A stretch of DNA of 64,000 bases from Zobellia uliginosa (GTDB lineage Bacteria; Bacteroidota; Bacteroidia; Flavobacteriales; Flavobacteriaceae): positions 1 to 64,000 of the forward strand of contig NZ_FTOB01000001.1 in assembly GCF_900156625.1 (NCBI RefSeq). The letters are read 5' to 3'. Positions 47,087 to 57,236 of the stretch are shown here, one piece after another (position 1 is the stretch's first letter; every line of letters begins with the position of its first letter). Below the pieces are notes generated by a model, which was given only the letters and a program-made list of their open reading frames with translations, had not been told where the DNA came from and did not search any database. The position numbers and the translations under genes are program-made.

Positions 47087-48111
47087 TAAGACGGCTTGAG
47101 GTAATCTTTGTCTAGGGGCTTCCTGGTAATTATACGAAGAGCCCCCATAGAGGTACTCAAAGAAGTCACCCCTTGCACTTTCGACTCTTCAATTTTATCG
47201 GCATGGGTCCAGTTCCATTTATAAATACCCCATTTTGCATTCCCCCCTACAGGGTTGCCCGCCCTTACGGTTCTTTGTTTTTTGTTGAGGACCATTATTC
47301 CATTTATCCAGACTTGCAACAGCCCTCCCGTATGGTCTCCCCATATTACATGAACAACAATCCTAAGTGTATCTCCAGCTTTCGGTATAAAGCCAGTAGG
47401 ATAATAAAAACTTTTTGAGGCATAGGCATTATTTACCACATGAATCTCGCCCCCTTTTGAACTACCCGGGCCACCTTGGTTCATACTCCATAATGCAATA
47501 AGAGGAGGCTTCCCCCATGTTCCTTCATGTACCTGAAAAAAAAGCCAAGGATTTTTTTTATCAATAATATAATCTTCATCAAAGGAATAATCCCATCCAA
47601 ACCATTCTTCCGTACCCATGGGGTGGTTGACCAACCAAGGAGCAGTCCTTATTTCAGCCCTCATGTTATAAGGCCTTTCACAATTATCGTTAGAAATAGG
47701 CTCTTGGGGATTTATATGAAACCTAAGCCGCCCCTCATAAATACTGACCTGATCTGCATTACACTCTGTATCGATTTTCAAGTGATGTTCACCAAGAAAT
47801 ATCTTTTTGCTTCCCACACTACTGAGCGAACATGACATATCCGCCCAACACCAAATTTTACACCCACTTTCATCAGCACGTCCCCCTTGGGTTACGCATC
47901 TCGATTTTTCTGTTGAATCGATACCAATGGGTCCCTTTCCATCACTTTCCTTTACCATACCCATATAATCTTCGCTGCCAGAATAGGTCAATTCCCCTAT
48001 AAGCCCCGATGTTTGCCTTACTCCTTTTTTTCGTATCGAAGTGTCCCCATATTGAAGCGAAAACGATACAAACACAGTTACCACGAATACATAAGCCCAA
48101 TTCTTTGACAT
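47065..48111 (-). CDS. Polysaccharide-lyase-like exported protein, divergent paralogue
   Basis: This 348-residue protein has an N-terminal signal peptide or anchor (about 6-19) without a lipobox cysteine, so it is probably soluble in the periplasm or secreted. The domain (about 75-347) is of the same heparin-lyase-I-like type (RAEIRTAPW, EEWFGWDYSF, LFFQVHEG, KWGIYKWNW) but clearly diverges from the other two copies. The cognate of QIGLEI reads LIALWS, so the substrate cleft may differ. It lies 27 bp downstream of a GT4 gene in the EPS block. Confidence 0.75.
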   Translation of the reverse strand: MSKNWAYVFVVTVFVSFSLQYGDTSIRKKGVRQTSGLIGELTYSGSEDYMGMVKESDGKGPIGIDSTEKSRCVTQGGRADESGCKIWCWADMSCSLSSVGSKKIFLGEHHLKIDTECNADQVSIYEGRLRFHINPQEPISNDNCERPYNMRAEIRTAPWLVNHPMGTEEWFGWDYSFDEDYIIDKKNPWLFFQVHEGTWGKPPLIALWSMNQGGPGSSKGGEIHVVNNAYASKSFYYPTGFIPKAGDTLRIVVHVIWGDHTGGLLQVWINGIMVLNKKQRTVRAGNPVGGNAKWGIYKWNWTHADKIEESKVQGVTSLSTSMGALRIITRKPLDKDYLKPSYHEVMPD

Positions 48112-48138
48112 TCTACTTCGGTATAGTTAAAAAGAGAA

Positions 48139-49251
48139 TCACATATTTTGGTACAGGCGCTTATATTCAAGCACAATCTTATCCCAAGTATAACTAGAAG
48201 CTACTTTTTTTTGAGCATTAAGTCCCAGCTTATCAAAAGAAGCCCTGTTATTTTCTATCCATTTAATCTTATCCGCCAAGTCACCTACATTTTTATTCTC
48301 AAAAAAAAGGACTTCCTCTTGACTAAAGACCTGTGTATTTTCAGGTATATCGCTGGCTAAAATAGGCTTACCCGTCGTGGCCACCTCAAGAAGCATAATA
48401 GACATACCTTCCGTTTCCGAAGGAAAAACAAAATACTCACTTCGTTCTACCAAAGCTAACAAGGGAGACAAAGGGCTCACAAAACCCAAAAAATGAACCT
48501 TTAGGCCAGTAGCCAGTCTTTTTATTCGTTCTATATATGCGGGATAATTATCCAATTCTCCTGCGATAAAGATATGCCCTTTATAATCCATTTTCTTATA
48601 TGCCTCAAGCATAGTGTGCAACCCTTTCGTTCCCATAATCCTTCTCGCAGCAAATAACACATAAGGAGTGTCTTGAGGCAGGCCAACAGGCCAAAACTCA
48701 ATGTCTCCCGAATGTTGTTTTCCTTCGGTAAGATTAATTCCGTTGGGAATAAACAACACATCGACATTGTTTTGTTCTTTATAAAAATCGCAAAGGGGGC
48801 GTGAGATAGCCGTTTTTACTCCTTTAAAATTCAAAAACCTTCGTTCGCATACTTTGAAAAAAAATTTTGCCAGTTTACCCCATTTATCTCTTTTATAAGG
48901 AGCTTCATGCGCCGTAGCTATAACCTTAGCACTTTTCGACAAACCATTCAAGAAAAAGAAACTATCTATTTTATGCGCATGGACAATATCATACTTGCCC
49001 AAAAAACGAATATGTAAATAACACAGAAAATAATATAAGAAAACACCAAAATTGCCAAATTTAATTTCCGGAAATTGAACCACTTCAACCCCTTTTATAT
49101 GTTTCTTAGCCTGCTCATTTTTGTAACAATAGATAGTAATGTGGTAATCGTCGACCAAGTTTAGTATAATATTTTCAGCTACCCGGCTAGTACCCCCTCG
49201 AGAAGGGAAATATTTTATTCCGAAAAAGGCAATTCTTTTCTTGTCTTTCAT
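48139..49251 (-). CDS. GT4 glycosyltransferase
   Basis: This 370-residue GT-B enzyme begins RIAFFGIKYFPSRGGTSRVAENI, a common GT4 N-terminus. The donor-binding region includes YVLFAARRIMGTKGLHTMLEAY and FPSETEGMSIMLLEVATTGKP with the E-x7-E pattern. It probably adds one sugar to the repeat unit in the cytosol. It lies 28 bp after the next upstream GT gene. Confidence 0.9.
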   Translation of the reverse strand: MKDKKRIAFFGIKYFPSRGGTSRVAENIILNLVDDYHITIYCYKNEQAKKHIKGVEVVQFPEIKFGNFGVFLYYFLCYLHIRFLGKYDIVHAHKIDSFFFLNGLSKSAKVIATAHEAPYKRDKWGKLAKFFFKVCERRFLNFKGVKTAISRPLCDFYKEQNNVDVLFIPNGINLTEGKQHSGDIEFWPVGLPQDTPYVLFAARRIMGTKGLHTMLEAYKKMDYKGHIFIAGELDNYPAYIERIKRLATGLKVHFLGFVSPLSPLLALVERSEYFVFPSETEGMSIMLLEVATTGKPILASDIPENTQVFSQEEVLFFENKNVGDLADKIKWIENNRASFDKLGLNAQKKVASSYTWDKIVLEYKRLYQNM

Positions 49252-49279
49252 TTTATTTAATCTCTAAAAAGATCTATCA

Positions 49280-50416
49280 TCAGACCGTTTTTGAACAGGC
49301 GTCAGTTTGATTCCTTACCAACATACACCCTTCCTTGATTTCCAAATTGTCAATATGATCGATCAATTTTAGATAATTCGAGCGAAAGGTGTTATAACTA
49401 AAATTCGCAGTTAAATGTTCAAGACTCGATTTGCCCATTTTAGATCTCAATGAAGGAGAAAGCACCAATTCCTTGAGATAATTGCTTAGTTTCTCAACAT
49501 CATCAACTTCTGCTACAAAACCATTCTTGCCATGCAGCACCAACCTTTCATTATCTCCCGCATCGGTAGTTACTATCGGCAACGAACAGTTCATTGCCTC
49601 CATAATCGCATTACTCACGCCTTCAAAGGAGGAAGTACATAAATAAATATCGGCAGAAAGCAATAGCTCGAAAATATCCTTAGGCTCGGTAATAAGTTCG
49701 ACTTCTTGTTCCAAATTTTGTTTTTTTATCTCTGTGCGTATTATTTCTTCACCCGGCCCTTGACCTACAATGGTATAACTAATACTCTTATCAGTGTCAC
49801 CAAGGTTCTTTTTTAAACGAGCTATGCATTTTAAAGCAACGTCGTACCTTTTTTGTTCAACAAGCCTTCCCAAGCTAATAACCTTAATAACACTTTCTTT
49901 TTTTTCGCGATTAGGCACCAGCTTCAATTCTATTCCATTGGAGATAACAAAAACCTTTTTCTTAAAACCGAATTTCAAAGCCGCCCTGTAAGCAGCAAAA
50001 TTATTGGCTATCGTATAGTCAAGAATAAAATTGTTTGCCCATTTTAGACCTATGAACTTTGCACGGGCTAAATAACTGTTTCTGATACCACCTATTACAT
50101 ACGGAACCCCTACAATTTTCCCTAAAATTGCCGAAAAAATACTATCCGTAGGTAAAAATGAAAAAATTATATCTATCTCATTACACCTTAAAAAACGAAT
50201 GAAACTCAAACTTTTCAAAACAATGTTAGCTGGCAAAAAAACGTGTTCAATACTTTCCTTTTCGATAAAAGAAATATGCGGCCCATGTATTGGCTTATCA
50301 CTTAGAACGACAACAGTAACATTATGATTTCCTCTTAAAGCTTTGGCCAACAACAAACATTGCTTTTCTGCTCCTCCCCGGTTAAGTGAGTTGATCGTAA
50401 TGCAAATATTTTTCAT
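49280..50416 (-). CDS. GT4 glycosyltransferase
   Basis: This is a 378-residue GT-B enzyme. ITINSLNRGGAEKQCLLLAKA is the acceptor-side glycine-rich start of GT4 enzymes. KVISLGRLVEQKRYDVALK and SSFEGVSNAIMEAMNCSLPI form the donor site with E-x7-E. It assembles the lipid-linked repeat unit on the cytosolic face. Donor and linkage cannot be predicted. Confidence 0.92.
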   Translation of the reverse strand: MKNICITINSLNRGGAEKQCLLLAKALRGNHNVTVVVLSDKPIHGPHISFIEKESIEHVFLPANIVLKSLSFIRFLRCNEIDIIFSFLPTDSIFSAILGKIVGVPYVIGGIRNSYLARAKFIGLKWANNFILDYTIANNFAAYRAALKFGFKKKVFVISNGIELKLVPNREKKESVIKVISLGRLVEQKRYDVALKCIARLKKNLGDTDKSISYTIVGQGPGEEIIRTEIKKQNLEQEVELITEPKDIFELLLSADIYLCTSSFEGVSNAIMEAMNCSLPIVTTDAGDNERLVLHGKNGFVAEVDDVEKLSNYLKELVLSPSLRSKMGKSSLEHLTANFSYNTFRSNYLKLIDHIDNLEIKEGCMLVRNQTDACSKTV

Positions 50417-50532
50417 ATGTACCTTAACTTTTCAGAATACAAACGAGCAACTCGATTTTCAAATAGAATTACCCGTATAACTTATTTAAATCTTGACGTA
50501 AATAGATACGCATGTAAACAGCTTGTCCGACG

Positions 50533-51741
50533 TTATGTGGCTGATATATTTTCAACAAATTTCCACATGTTTCCACCAAGGGTCCTATAGTCAAATTCTC
50601 TACGCCCCATTTCTTGACCCCGCAAGCCTATTTCCTTTGATTTTATCGGGTTTTCAATTATAAATTTCATCTCCTTTGAAAAGGCATCCATATTGTAACT
50701 ATTAGCTATCAACGCTGTTTTTCCATGTTCAAAATAGTTTTTCACCTCCCCTATATTCGTTGTAATAACCGGATTTCCTGAGGCCAAATACTCCCCTATC
50801 TTGTGTGGGAAACGTGCCCTATCTTGAACGGTTGGCCTTAAGGGTATTAATAAGGCTATAGCATTAACGTACAGCTGCACCAATTCAGAATAAGGTATAT
50901 TGGAAAATAATTTTATGGGCGCAGTTTTATATTGCTTATTGACTTCTGCCTGTAAGTCTTCCGTTTCTTTTACGCTACCTCCGCTTACAATCATGTACAA
51001 TTTAGTTTCTTCGTTATCGGCTATACGCTCATAAGCGCCAATAACGAAATCGCGCACTTCTTTGTACCTGAAACTACCACAATAAAGGAAGTAAGGCTCG
51101 CTATCCTTCCTTTTTACACTAAACTTGTCAAAATCACAAATAATGGGCACTTTCATGTTTGGCTTTCCAGGACAAACTTTGGCATAATACTCATGTAATT
51201 TATCACTGATTGGCAATGCTCCTTGATACAATTTAATCACCCAATTATCAAGAAAGAAATCGTTGATTCTTCGAAAAATAGAGGTTCTATGCTGCATTGA
51301 AGAAGCCATTTCCACCAAGTTCACAGCCATCGGCACATTCAACAACCTAGAAAATATCCAATAACGCAAAATGTGGACCACTTTCATCTCAGAGACAATA
51401 ATCATATCTATACCTTGGGACGACTTAAGCGCTTTCAACGTGCGAAACTCACCCAATATACCGGCAATCTTCTGTAAGTTTCTCCTGAGAAAACCTTTCG
51501 GTTTAAAAATACTTTGTGAAGTATAGCAATAATCTATTCCTTCAAATTCCCCCCGTAAAGGAAAGTTTGCATTGCCATCTTTAGAATGCACCCCTTTTCT
51601 ACAAATAACCGTAGACTTAGCCCCAACATGAACAAAGGCCCTAGCCATTAGGGTCAACCTTTGAATTGTTGCCAATCCCAAGGGAAAACCAGATTCCCCC
51701 AAAAAAACAATATGTTTACTACCAAGCTTCTTGTTGTGCAA
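50533..51741 (-). CDS. GT4-like glycosyltransferase
   Basis: This 402-residue GT-B type enzyme has an N-terminal GESGFPLGLATIQRLTLMA loop, and its C-terminal donor half contains YFLYCGSFRYKE and HKIGEYLASGNPVITTNIGE. It is more divergent than the two neighbouring GT4 genes but has the same fold signals. It lies 57 bp after the Wzx gene. It probably contributes to repeat-unit assembly. Confidence 0.82.
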   Translation of the reverse strand: MHNKKLGSKHIVFLGESGFPLGLATIQRLTLMARAFVHVGAKSTVICRKGVHSKDGNANFPLRGEFEGIDYCYTSQSIFKPKGFLRRNLQKIAGILGEFRTLKALKSSQGIDMIIVSEMKVVHILRYWIFSRLLNVPMAVNLVEMASSMQHRTSIFRRINDFFLDNWVIKLYQGALPISDKLHEYYAKVCPGKPNMKVPIICDFDKFSVKRKDSEPYFLYCGSFRYKEVRDFVIGAYERIADNEETKLYMIVSGGSVKETEDLQAEVNKQYKTAPIKLFSNIPYSELVQLYVNAIALLIPLRPTVQDRARFPHKIGEYLASGNPVITTNIGEVKNYFEHGKTALIANSYNMDAFSKEMKFIIENPIKSKEIGLRGQEMGRREFDYRTLGGNMWKFVENISAT

Positions 51742-51798
51742 AACACGAAATATTAAATTAATACTAACTAGCCTTCACACCTTAAATAGGTATTCTTG

Positions 51799-53163
51799 CT
51801 ATCTCGCCCATATACCCTTGTCACTTTTTGACAAAATTTTACCAACCTGAACAGGTGATACGATGGCCACTGGGATTAAACTAGCTATTGTTCCCAATAT
51901 GATACCTACTACGCCCAGATCCAATACTTTTACAAAAAAGATAGATGCAGGTATATTAATACATGCCGCAAAAACCCAGGCATACATCTGTAGTTTTACC
52001 TTACCTGTACCGTTTAGAACAATGTTAAATATATTCACCCATGTAGTCAGGCTGACCGAAATCGCAACTGCCACTGAAACAACAATAGGAACTTCCAAGT
52101 GATCTTGCAACCATAACTTGTACACATACGGTGAAACAACTACCATAATTATTGCAATGACCAATGTACCTACCCAAACCTTCAGTACCGTCTTCAACGA
52201 TTTTCGCATCCATTCAAAATCCCCTTTAGCATATGCCTCTATATTCGAAGGCCACAACTGATTTGTAATTATAACAAAGAGCATTGTAAAGACGGAAAGA
52301 TATTTAAATGCTGCCTCGTACTGAGGTACACCTTCCAAAGAGACAAAACTGGCAATTAATATGTTATTGGTTTGATGTATGACAAGCATTGCCATTTTAA
52401 TGACAAAAAACTTGGTCCCCAAGGAAAATATATCTTTAAAATATTCGCGTTTTGCGTGTTTAAAGGAAGGCCTATACTTAATGAATTTACGTCTAAAATA
52501 AAAGATTCCTACCCCTAAAGGAACCAAAGCGAACGTAAGGGCTTTTGCCGATCCAAACAAAAACAAAGAATCCGATTGGATAAAAGGTAATATAAGAATC
52601 AGTACCAAAAATGAAAACTTCGTAAGAAAGGTGAAATATTCCACATATGCCATTTTTTGTAGGGCATAAAATATTTCATATACATTTCCTGCAATGAACC
52701 GTATACCGAAAGCTACGATAATCACCGCACCAAGCCATTTTACTTCGGGAACAAGAGAACTTTCTATGCTTAACCAATCAGTCCAAGGAAATGCAAAATT
52801 AATAATTAACAAAACGGCCACCACAAATACAATTATCATGGCTAGCGCAAAGTATGCCGTACTTACGTATGCAACAGCTTTTTCATCATCATTTTTAGCA
52901 ACGGCTTCACCGAATTTATTTCTGAGACCTAGGCCAATTCCAATATCAAAATTCAAGAACCAATCAACAACCGACAAAAGGGTAAGATAAATACCAAATT
53001 TAACGGCTCCTAAATAATCTAAAGACAATGGAAAATAAAGAAAGCCGATCAAGATACCGAGCCCCTTAATTAAAATAGTAAAAAATATATTCTTTTTAGC
53101 CTTTGCAGACCTACTCTTACCTTCTTTTCCAACTAGAGCTTTTACCTTTTCAAATAACTTCAT
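51799..53163 (-). CDS. wzx: Wzx-type repeat-unit flippase
   Basis: I start the protein at 53163 (MKLFEKVKALVGKEG). A longer open frame reaches 53418 but overlaps the Wzy gene by about 240 bp, and its extra residues look non-coding. The 454-residue product is a polysaccharide-export flippase (MATE/MVF-like) with about 12-14 membrane helices. Examples are ILIKGLGILIGFLYFPLSL and VGIILGTIASLIPVAIVSPV. It flips lipid-linked repeat units to the periplasmic face. It lies between Wzy and the GT genes. Confidence 0.88.
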   Translation of the reverse strand: MKLFEKVKALVGKEGKSRSAKAKKNIFFTILIKGLGILIGFLYFPLSLDYLGAVKFGIYLTLLSVVDWFLNFDIGIGLGLRNKFGEAVAKNDDEKAVAYVSTAYFALAMIIVFVVAVLLIINFAFPWTDWLSIESSLVPEVKWLGAVIIVAFGIRFIAGNVYEIFYALQKMAYVEYFTFLTKFSFLVLILILPFIQSDSLFLFGSAKALTFALVPLGVGIFYFRRKFIKYRPSFKHAKREYFKDIFSLGTKFFVIKMAMLVIHQTNNILIASFVSLEGVPQYEAAFKYLSVFTMLFVIITNQLWPSNIEAYAKGDFEWMRKSLKTVLKVWVGTLVIAIIMVVVSPYVYKLWLQDHLEVPIVVSVAVAISVSLTTWVNIFNIVLNGTGKVKLQMYAWVFAACINIPASIFFVKVLDLGVVGIILGTIASLIPVAIVSPVQVGKILSKSDKGIWAR

Positions 53164-53177
53164 ACGTGAATCTTGAC

Positions 53178-54563
53178 CTATTTTAGATGCTCGGTTTTTG
53201 AGGTAAATACTCGACTCTCTTCTATTTTGTGTATTCCCATGCCCATACCGATATGTACGGCATAAAGGACGGACAAATAAGATAAGAATAGAAACGTATT
53301 GGTCAGGTTTCCAATCATAAATATGATACTTGCCAAAAACGGTATCACAAAATATAGGTTTGTATGAAACGAGCGAGAATAATAATACGCGGACAAAATC
53401 ACAAATAAAGCAAAACAAACAGCTGCCGGAATACCATATTCAAACAAAGACGAGAAATAACCGCTGTGCAAACTACCAGTTTTGGCGGTTGCCCGGTCAC
53501 GGTCTTGGGTTATTCTCAGCAAATTAACGTAATAAACTTCGTTTTTGAGCCCTCCAAAGCCTAGCCAAGGTTTCTTGTCGATATTGTCTAAAACCATTGT
53601 ATAGTAGCCCTTTCTTCCCCCTACCGAATCTGCTAAACGTTCTTTCACCAAGGAACTATTCATAATATCCTGATAATAAAATATTGAAAGAGACAAAACA
53701 ATTGCCAAACCGGTCAGACCTGCAAATAAAAGTTTTTCCAACGCCACTTTATTAATGAAAATTAAATAGGTCACCAATACCAAGGCTAGTATAATCCAAC
53801 TCATTCTCATAAACGAGGTTATCACGCCTATAGAAAACAATATGACCAAACCGGTTTTCCATATATTTTTTTTGATGGTAGTAAGCACCCAGACAATCGC
53901 AATAATCAAGAAATACGAATTATAATATTCTGCAGTAAAGAGGCCATTTGACCTTAGAACATCACCAAAAGCCAGTCTTTCATCTCCGATTCTAAGAAAA
54001 TAAGGGTCATAGGCAAATTGAATAATCGCCACAATACTATTAAAAATAGCCCCTATAACAATCGATTTTCCGATCAAATCATAGGTTGGCTGATCGGCCA
54101 TAAGTTTTAATCCAAAAAGGATGATCACAAAAGCAAATGACTCGAGAACCGTTTTTAAAGCATCGCCCATACCTACATCTTCAATATTGACGCCAATGGA
54201 AATGGTCAGCAATATGATGTATAACACTAGAGGAATAATGAACAAAGGTGTTTTTCGGGTGGCTGGAGACGCTAACTTTTCTTTTGACAACCATGTCTTT
54301 CTCACAATAAAAAAGAGCAACAGAAGGTATATAAGCCGAAGAGGCTGTATCTCAAAAAAACTGAAGCCGGGAATCTTTATGGTTAACAGGTCATTTATGT
54401 TTCCGGTCAAAAAATAAAACGACAACAACAAGCCTTCCAGTTTGTATTTCGACTCGCTTTTATAAGTCAAATAAGAAGCTATGATTCCTGCAATTACAAA
54501 GTAGATGTAAAAGTGATGAATCTGAACACCGGTCCAATTAAAATGTTGTTCGTAATTACCCAT
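53178..54563 (-). CDS. wzy: Wzy-type O-antigen polymerase/ligase family protein
   Basis: This 461-residue protein has about eleven membrane helices and a large periplasmic loop near residues 305-370. That loop includes GGRKGYYTMVLDNIDKKPW and the conserved HSGYFSSLFEYG typical of Wzy/WaaL proteins. It polymerises repeat units delivered by Wzx on the outer face of the inner membrane. The gene lies between Wzc and Wzx with short gaps. Confidence 0.88.
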   Translation of the reverse strand: MGNYEQHFNWTGVQIHHFYIYFVIAGIIASYLTYKSESKYKLEGLLLSFYFLTGNINDLLTIKIPGFSFFEIQPLRLIYLLLLFFIVRKTWLSKEKLASPATRKTPLFIIPLVLYIILLTISIGVNIEDVGMGDALKTVLESFAFVIILFGLKLMADQPTYDLIGKSIVIGAIFNSIVAIIQFAYDPYFLRIGDERLAFGDVLRSNGLFTAEYYNSYFLIIAIVWVLTTIKKNIWKTGLVILFSIGVITSFMRMSWIILALVLVTYLIFINKVALEKLLFAGLTGLAIVLSLSIFYYQDIMNSSLVKERLADSVGGRKGYYTMVLDNIDKKPWLGFGGLKNEVYYVNLLRITQDRDRATAKTGSLHSGYFSSLFEYGIPAAVCFALFVILSAYYYSRSFHTNLYFVIPFLASIIFMIGNLTNTFLFLSYLSVLYAVHIGMGMGIHKIEESRVFTSKTEHLK

Positions 54564-54615
54564 TCCTATATATTCGGTTCAAAAGTGAGCAAAGTGCTTA
54601 TAAAGGAATTCAACC

Positions 54616-57135
54616 CTACACCGAAAAAGACTTATCTATCAATTGTTTTTCCTTGTTCAAACCATATTTTGCCTCGTAACCATATTTATGGTCTTCTTTA
54701 AGGGCATCGTTAAAAATGATATAGCTCTTTTTCTTTTTATCCCGAGGAATCAAATTCTCAAGATCCTCTAAAAATTCCACTTTAGAGATATTCCTACGTA
54801 CCACAAAAAGATTGATATCCATAACATCTAAAAGCAACAAAAAGTCGGACACCAAACCTACTGCCGGAGTATCTAAAATCACATAATCGTATTCTTCCCT
54901 GAGTTGCGCTACAATGGTCTTCATTTTATCGCACGACAACAACTCATGAACATTACCTTCTACAATCGATGTTGGTATAAATTTGAGGTTATCGAGTTTA
55001 TCGTGGGTATAAATTACATCTTGAACTGACTTCACCTCTCCTTTAAGATAATTTGAAAGTCCCCTCCCTTTCACCTTACCTACATGGTCGACCAAACTAG
55101 GATTTCGCAGATCGGCATCGATTATAATAGTCTTTTTTCCTGCTTCCGCAAAGGTTATACCCAAGTTGATGGCACTGTAGGTCTTACCCTCTTCAGGCAA
55201 AATCGACGTAATGCCAATGACACCTTTATCTTCCGAGTTAACAAGCTTAAGGTTGGTACTTAAGTCTCTAAACGATTCTTTTAGTTTCCATAATGCCACC
55301 TCGGAGTCGGCATCGGTAGGTTTCAGATTTTCATTTACAAAATCGAACAGCTTGCTCGTTCCTTTAAATTTTCTGATCCATTTTTCAACCGCCACACCCA
55401 AAAAAGGAATGCCGTGGGATTTATCGGTCGAACTATTGTCATAGTGAACAATGCTGGCAATAATAGGCATATCGCTATTGGCCATTACCTGATGAACGTT
55501 CTCTATGGTATCGTCAGGAGAAAAGAATATCATCCATCCAAGAGGTATGAGCATACCAAGAACCATGGCCAAGGCCAGCAAAAGTGACTTTTGTGGTGCC
55601 ACGGGGCCGTTCCCGACCATTCTAGCTTCATCCAATACCCGTGTATCCGAAGTGCTTTCCGCCCTTGCTATACCTGTTTTTGCCAACTCTTGACTTAAGT
55701 ATTTATACAAGTTTTCATAAAGGGTGTTCTGTCGTTGAATATTGAGGAGTTGTATTTCCCGGGTTGGCAAAGAACTGATTTCCTCATCAATGCTCGAGAG
55801 CTGTGAGGTAATCCCTCCCAATGCCGCCTGTGATGACCTTACGGCACTTCTTAAGTTGTTCAATAATAATTCGGTCGCCTCTTGTATCCGCCCATTTAAA
55901 ATGGCCATTTCCTCATTGTTACTGGTCACATAAAACTTCTTTCTTGAACGTTCGGCATAAAGTTCTTTTAGCTCAAGAATGTTTTGGTTGATAAGTGGGT
56001 CTTCTATGCCTATACCCGATGGCATGATAAAATCATCATTATTCCTATTATTTCTTACACTACGCATGATAGAATTATAATAGTTAATGTTCATTTTTAT
56101 CTTGGCCGCCTCAACTTGTAGATTGTTCGTCTGATCAAGCGCATTAGAAGCCGTAGCCCCAAGATCAACCGCCTTTTTATCAATTTTAAACGCTTCCAAT
56201 TCTACTTCAAACCGAGTTAAGGAATCCGATATGATCCTTAATTGGTTTCTAATAAAGGCCTCTTTTCCGGCAGCGATTTCATTTCTCGAAGAAAGTTCGT
56301 TTTGTACATAGTTTTCAGTCAGCTTCTTAAGAAAATCAACTTCTTTGTTAACGATAGGCCCCGAAGACACAATTTTAAATATACTGGCCTGTATATCAAT
56401 ATTGTCAGCTTCAAGCTTACCCATATAGCCCTTGGCTACATTTTCAATATTGCTAATGACAAAAGTAAAGTCATCCCCATCAAAGTCCTCTATATTGACA
56501 CTATACTCGGGACGATTAAGGGTAAATGTAAAATACTCGTGTTCGACCATGTCCCCGAATTTATACTCTTGCGAAAAGTCAAAGCTTCTTTCAACCTCAC
56601 GAACCGAACCGTTCTGTGGATTGGAAACCGCAAATTCATCATCGGCCTCAATAGTCAACCTATAATTATCGCCCCCAAGCAACTCCACTTCAAAAGGAAT
56701 TCCATAAAGTTGGGGCTTAGACCTGTTTAAAGTGACTTCAAACGGAAAATAGCCATACTTCTCTTGTGAAGAAAACAGACTTTCGGTGTGGTAAGACACG
56801 TCAAAATCAAGGTCTTCTATGGTCTGCCTGATAAGACTGAACGACTTTAAAATACCTATTTCATTATATAGGTTCTTCTCCATCTCGATGAGGCTTACAC
56901 CACCATCAACATACTTACTGTCACCTAAAACACGGTTTCGGCCTTTAGAATCGATCAGTACCGAGGTAGACACTTCATATATAGGCGTTGCTGCAGCTAT
57001 ATAAACCAATGCCAAAAGCAGGAAGAAACCAATACTGGCCATAAAGAACATTTTGTTCTTATATATCTTCCTAAAAAATAATTTTAGGTTAATCTCTTGC
57101 TGAGGGTTAACTTGATTATTCTTTTTCTCTTTCAT
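54616..57135 (-). CDS. wzc: Wzc-type tyrosine autokinase / chain-length regulator
   Basis: This 839-residue inner-membrane co-polymerase has a Wzz domain with the first transmembrane helix (about 32-52). A long periplasmic coiled-coil region and a second helix (about 525-545) follow, then a cytosolic BY-kinase domain. The kinase has Walker A EEGKT (648-652), Walker A' IIDADLR (near 673) and Walker B DYVILDTP (750-757). A short C-terminal Tyr cluster (Tyr818, 820, 824) is the likely phosphorylation site. It controls chain length and couples polymerisation to export through Wza. Confidence 0.94.
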   Translation of the reverse strand: MKEKKNNQVNPQQEINLKLFFRKIYKNKMFFMASIGFFLLLALVYIAAATPIYEVSTSVLIDSKGRNRVLGDSKYVDGGVSLIEMEKNLYNEIGILKSFSLIRQTIEDLDFDVSYHTESLFSSQEKYGYFPFEVTLNRSKPQLYGIPFEVELLGGDNYRLTIEADDEFAVSNPQNGSVREVERSFDFSQEYKFGDMVEHEYFTFTLNRPEYSVNIEDFDGDDFTFVISNIENVAKGYMGKLEADNIDIQASIFKIVSSGPIVNKEVDFLKKLTENYVQNELSSRNEIAAGKEAFIRNQLRIISDSLTRFEVELEAFKIDKKAVDLGATASNALDQTNNLQVEAAKIKMNINYYNSIMRSVRNNRNNDDFIMPSGIGIEDPLINQNILELKELYAERSRKKFYVTSNNEEMAILNGRIQEATELLLNNLRSAVRSSQAALGGITSQLSSIDEEISSLPTREIQLLNIQRQNTLYENLYKYLSQELAKTGIARAESTSDTRVLDEARMVGNGPVAPQKSLLLALAMVLGMLIPLGWMIFFSPDDTIENVHQVMANSDMPIIASIVHYDNSSTDKSHGIPFLGVAVEKWIRKFKGTSKLFDFVNENLKPTDADSEVALWKLKESFRDLSTNLKLVNSEDKGVIGITSILPEEGKTYSAINLGITFAEAGKKTIIIDADLRNPSLVDHVGKVKGRGLSNYLKGEVKSVQDVIYTHDKLDNLKFIPTSIVEGNVHELLSCDKMKTIVAQLREEYDYVILDTPAVGLVSDFLLLLDVMDINLFVVRRNISKVEFLEDLENLIPRDKKKKSYIIFNDALKEDHKYGYEAKYGLNKEKQLIDKSFSV

Positions 57136-57236
57136 TATATTATCATTATTTTTCTCTCAATACCGTACAACTTTGTCCACACCCGGTTTGGGATGTAATT
57201 CCCACCCTATACCCTATAATTAAAGCAACATTGCAG

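Noticed and set aside
53164-53418. N-terminal extension of the Wzx flippase frame
   Set aside because: It overlaps the Wzy gene by about 240 bp and reads like antisense of that gene. A good start at 53163 precedes the first typical flippase residues and removes the overlap.
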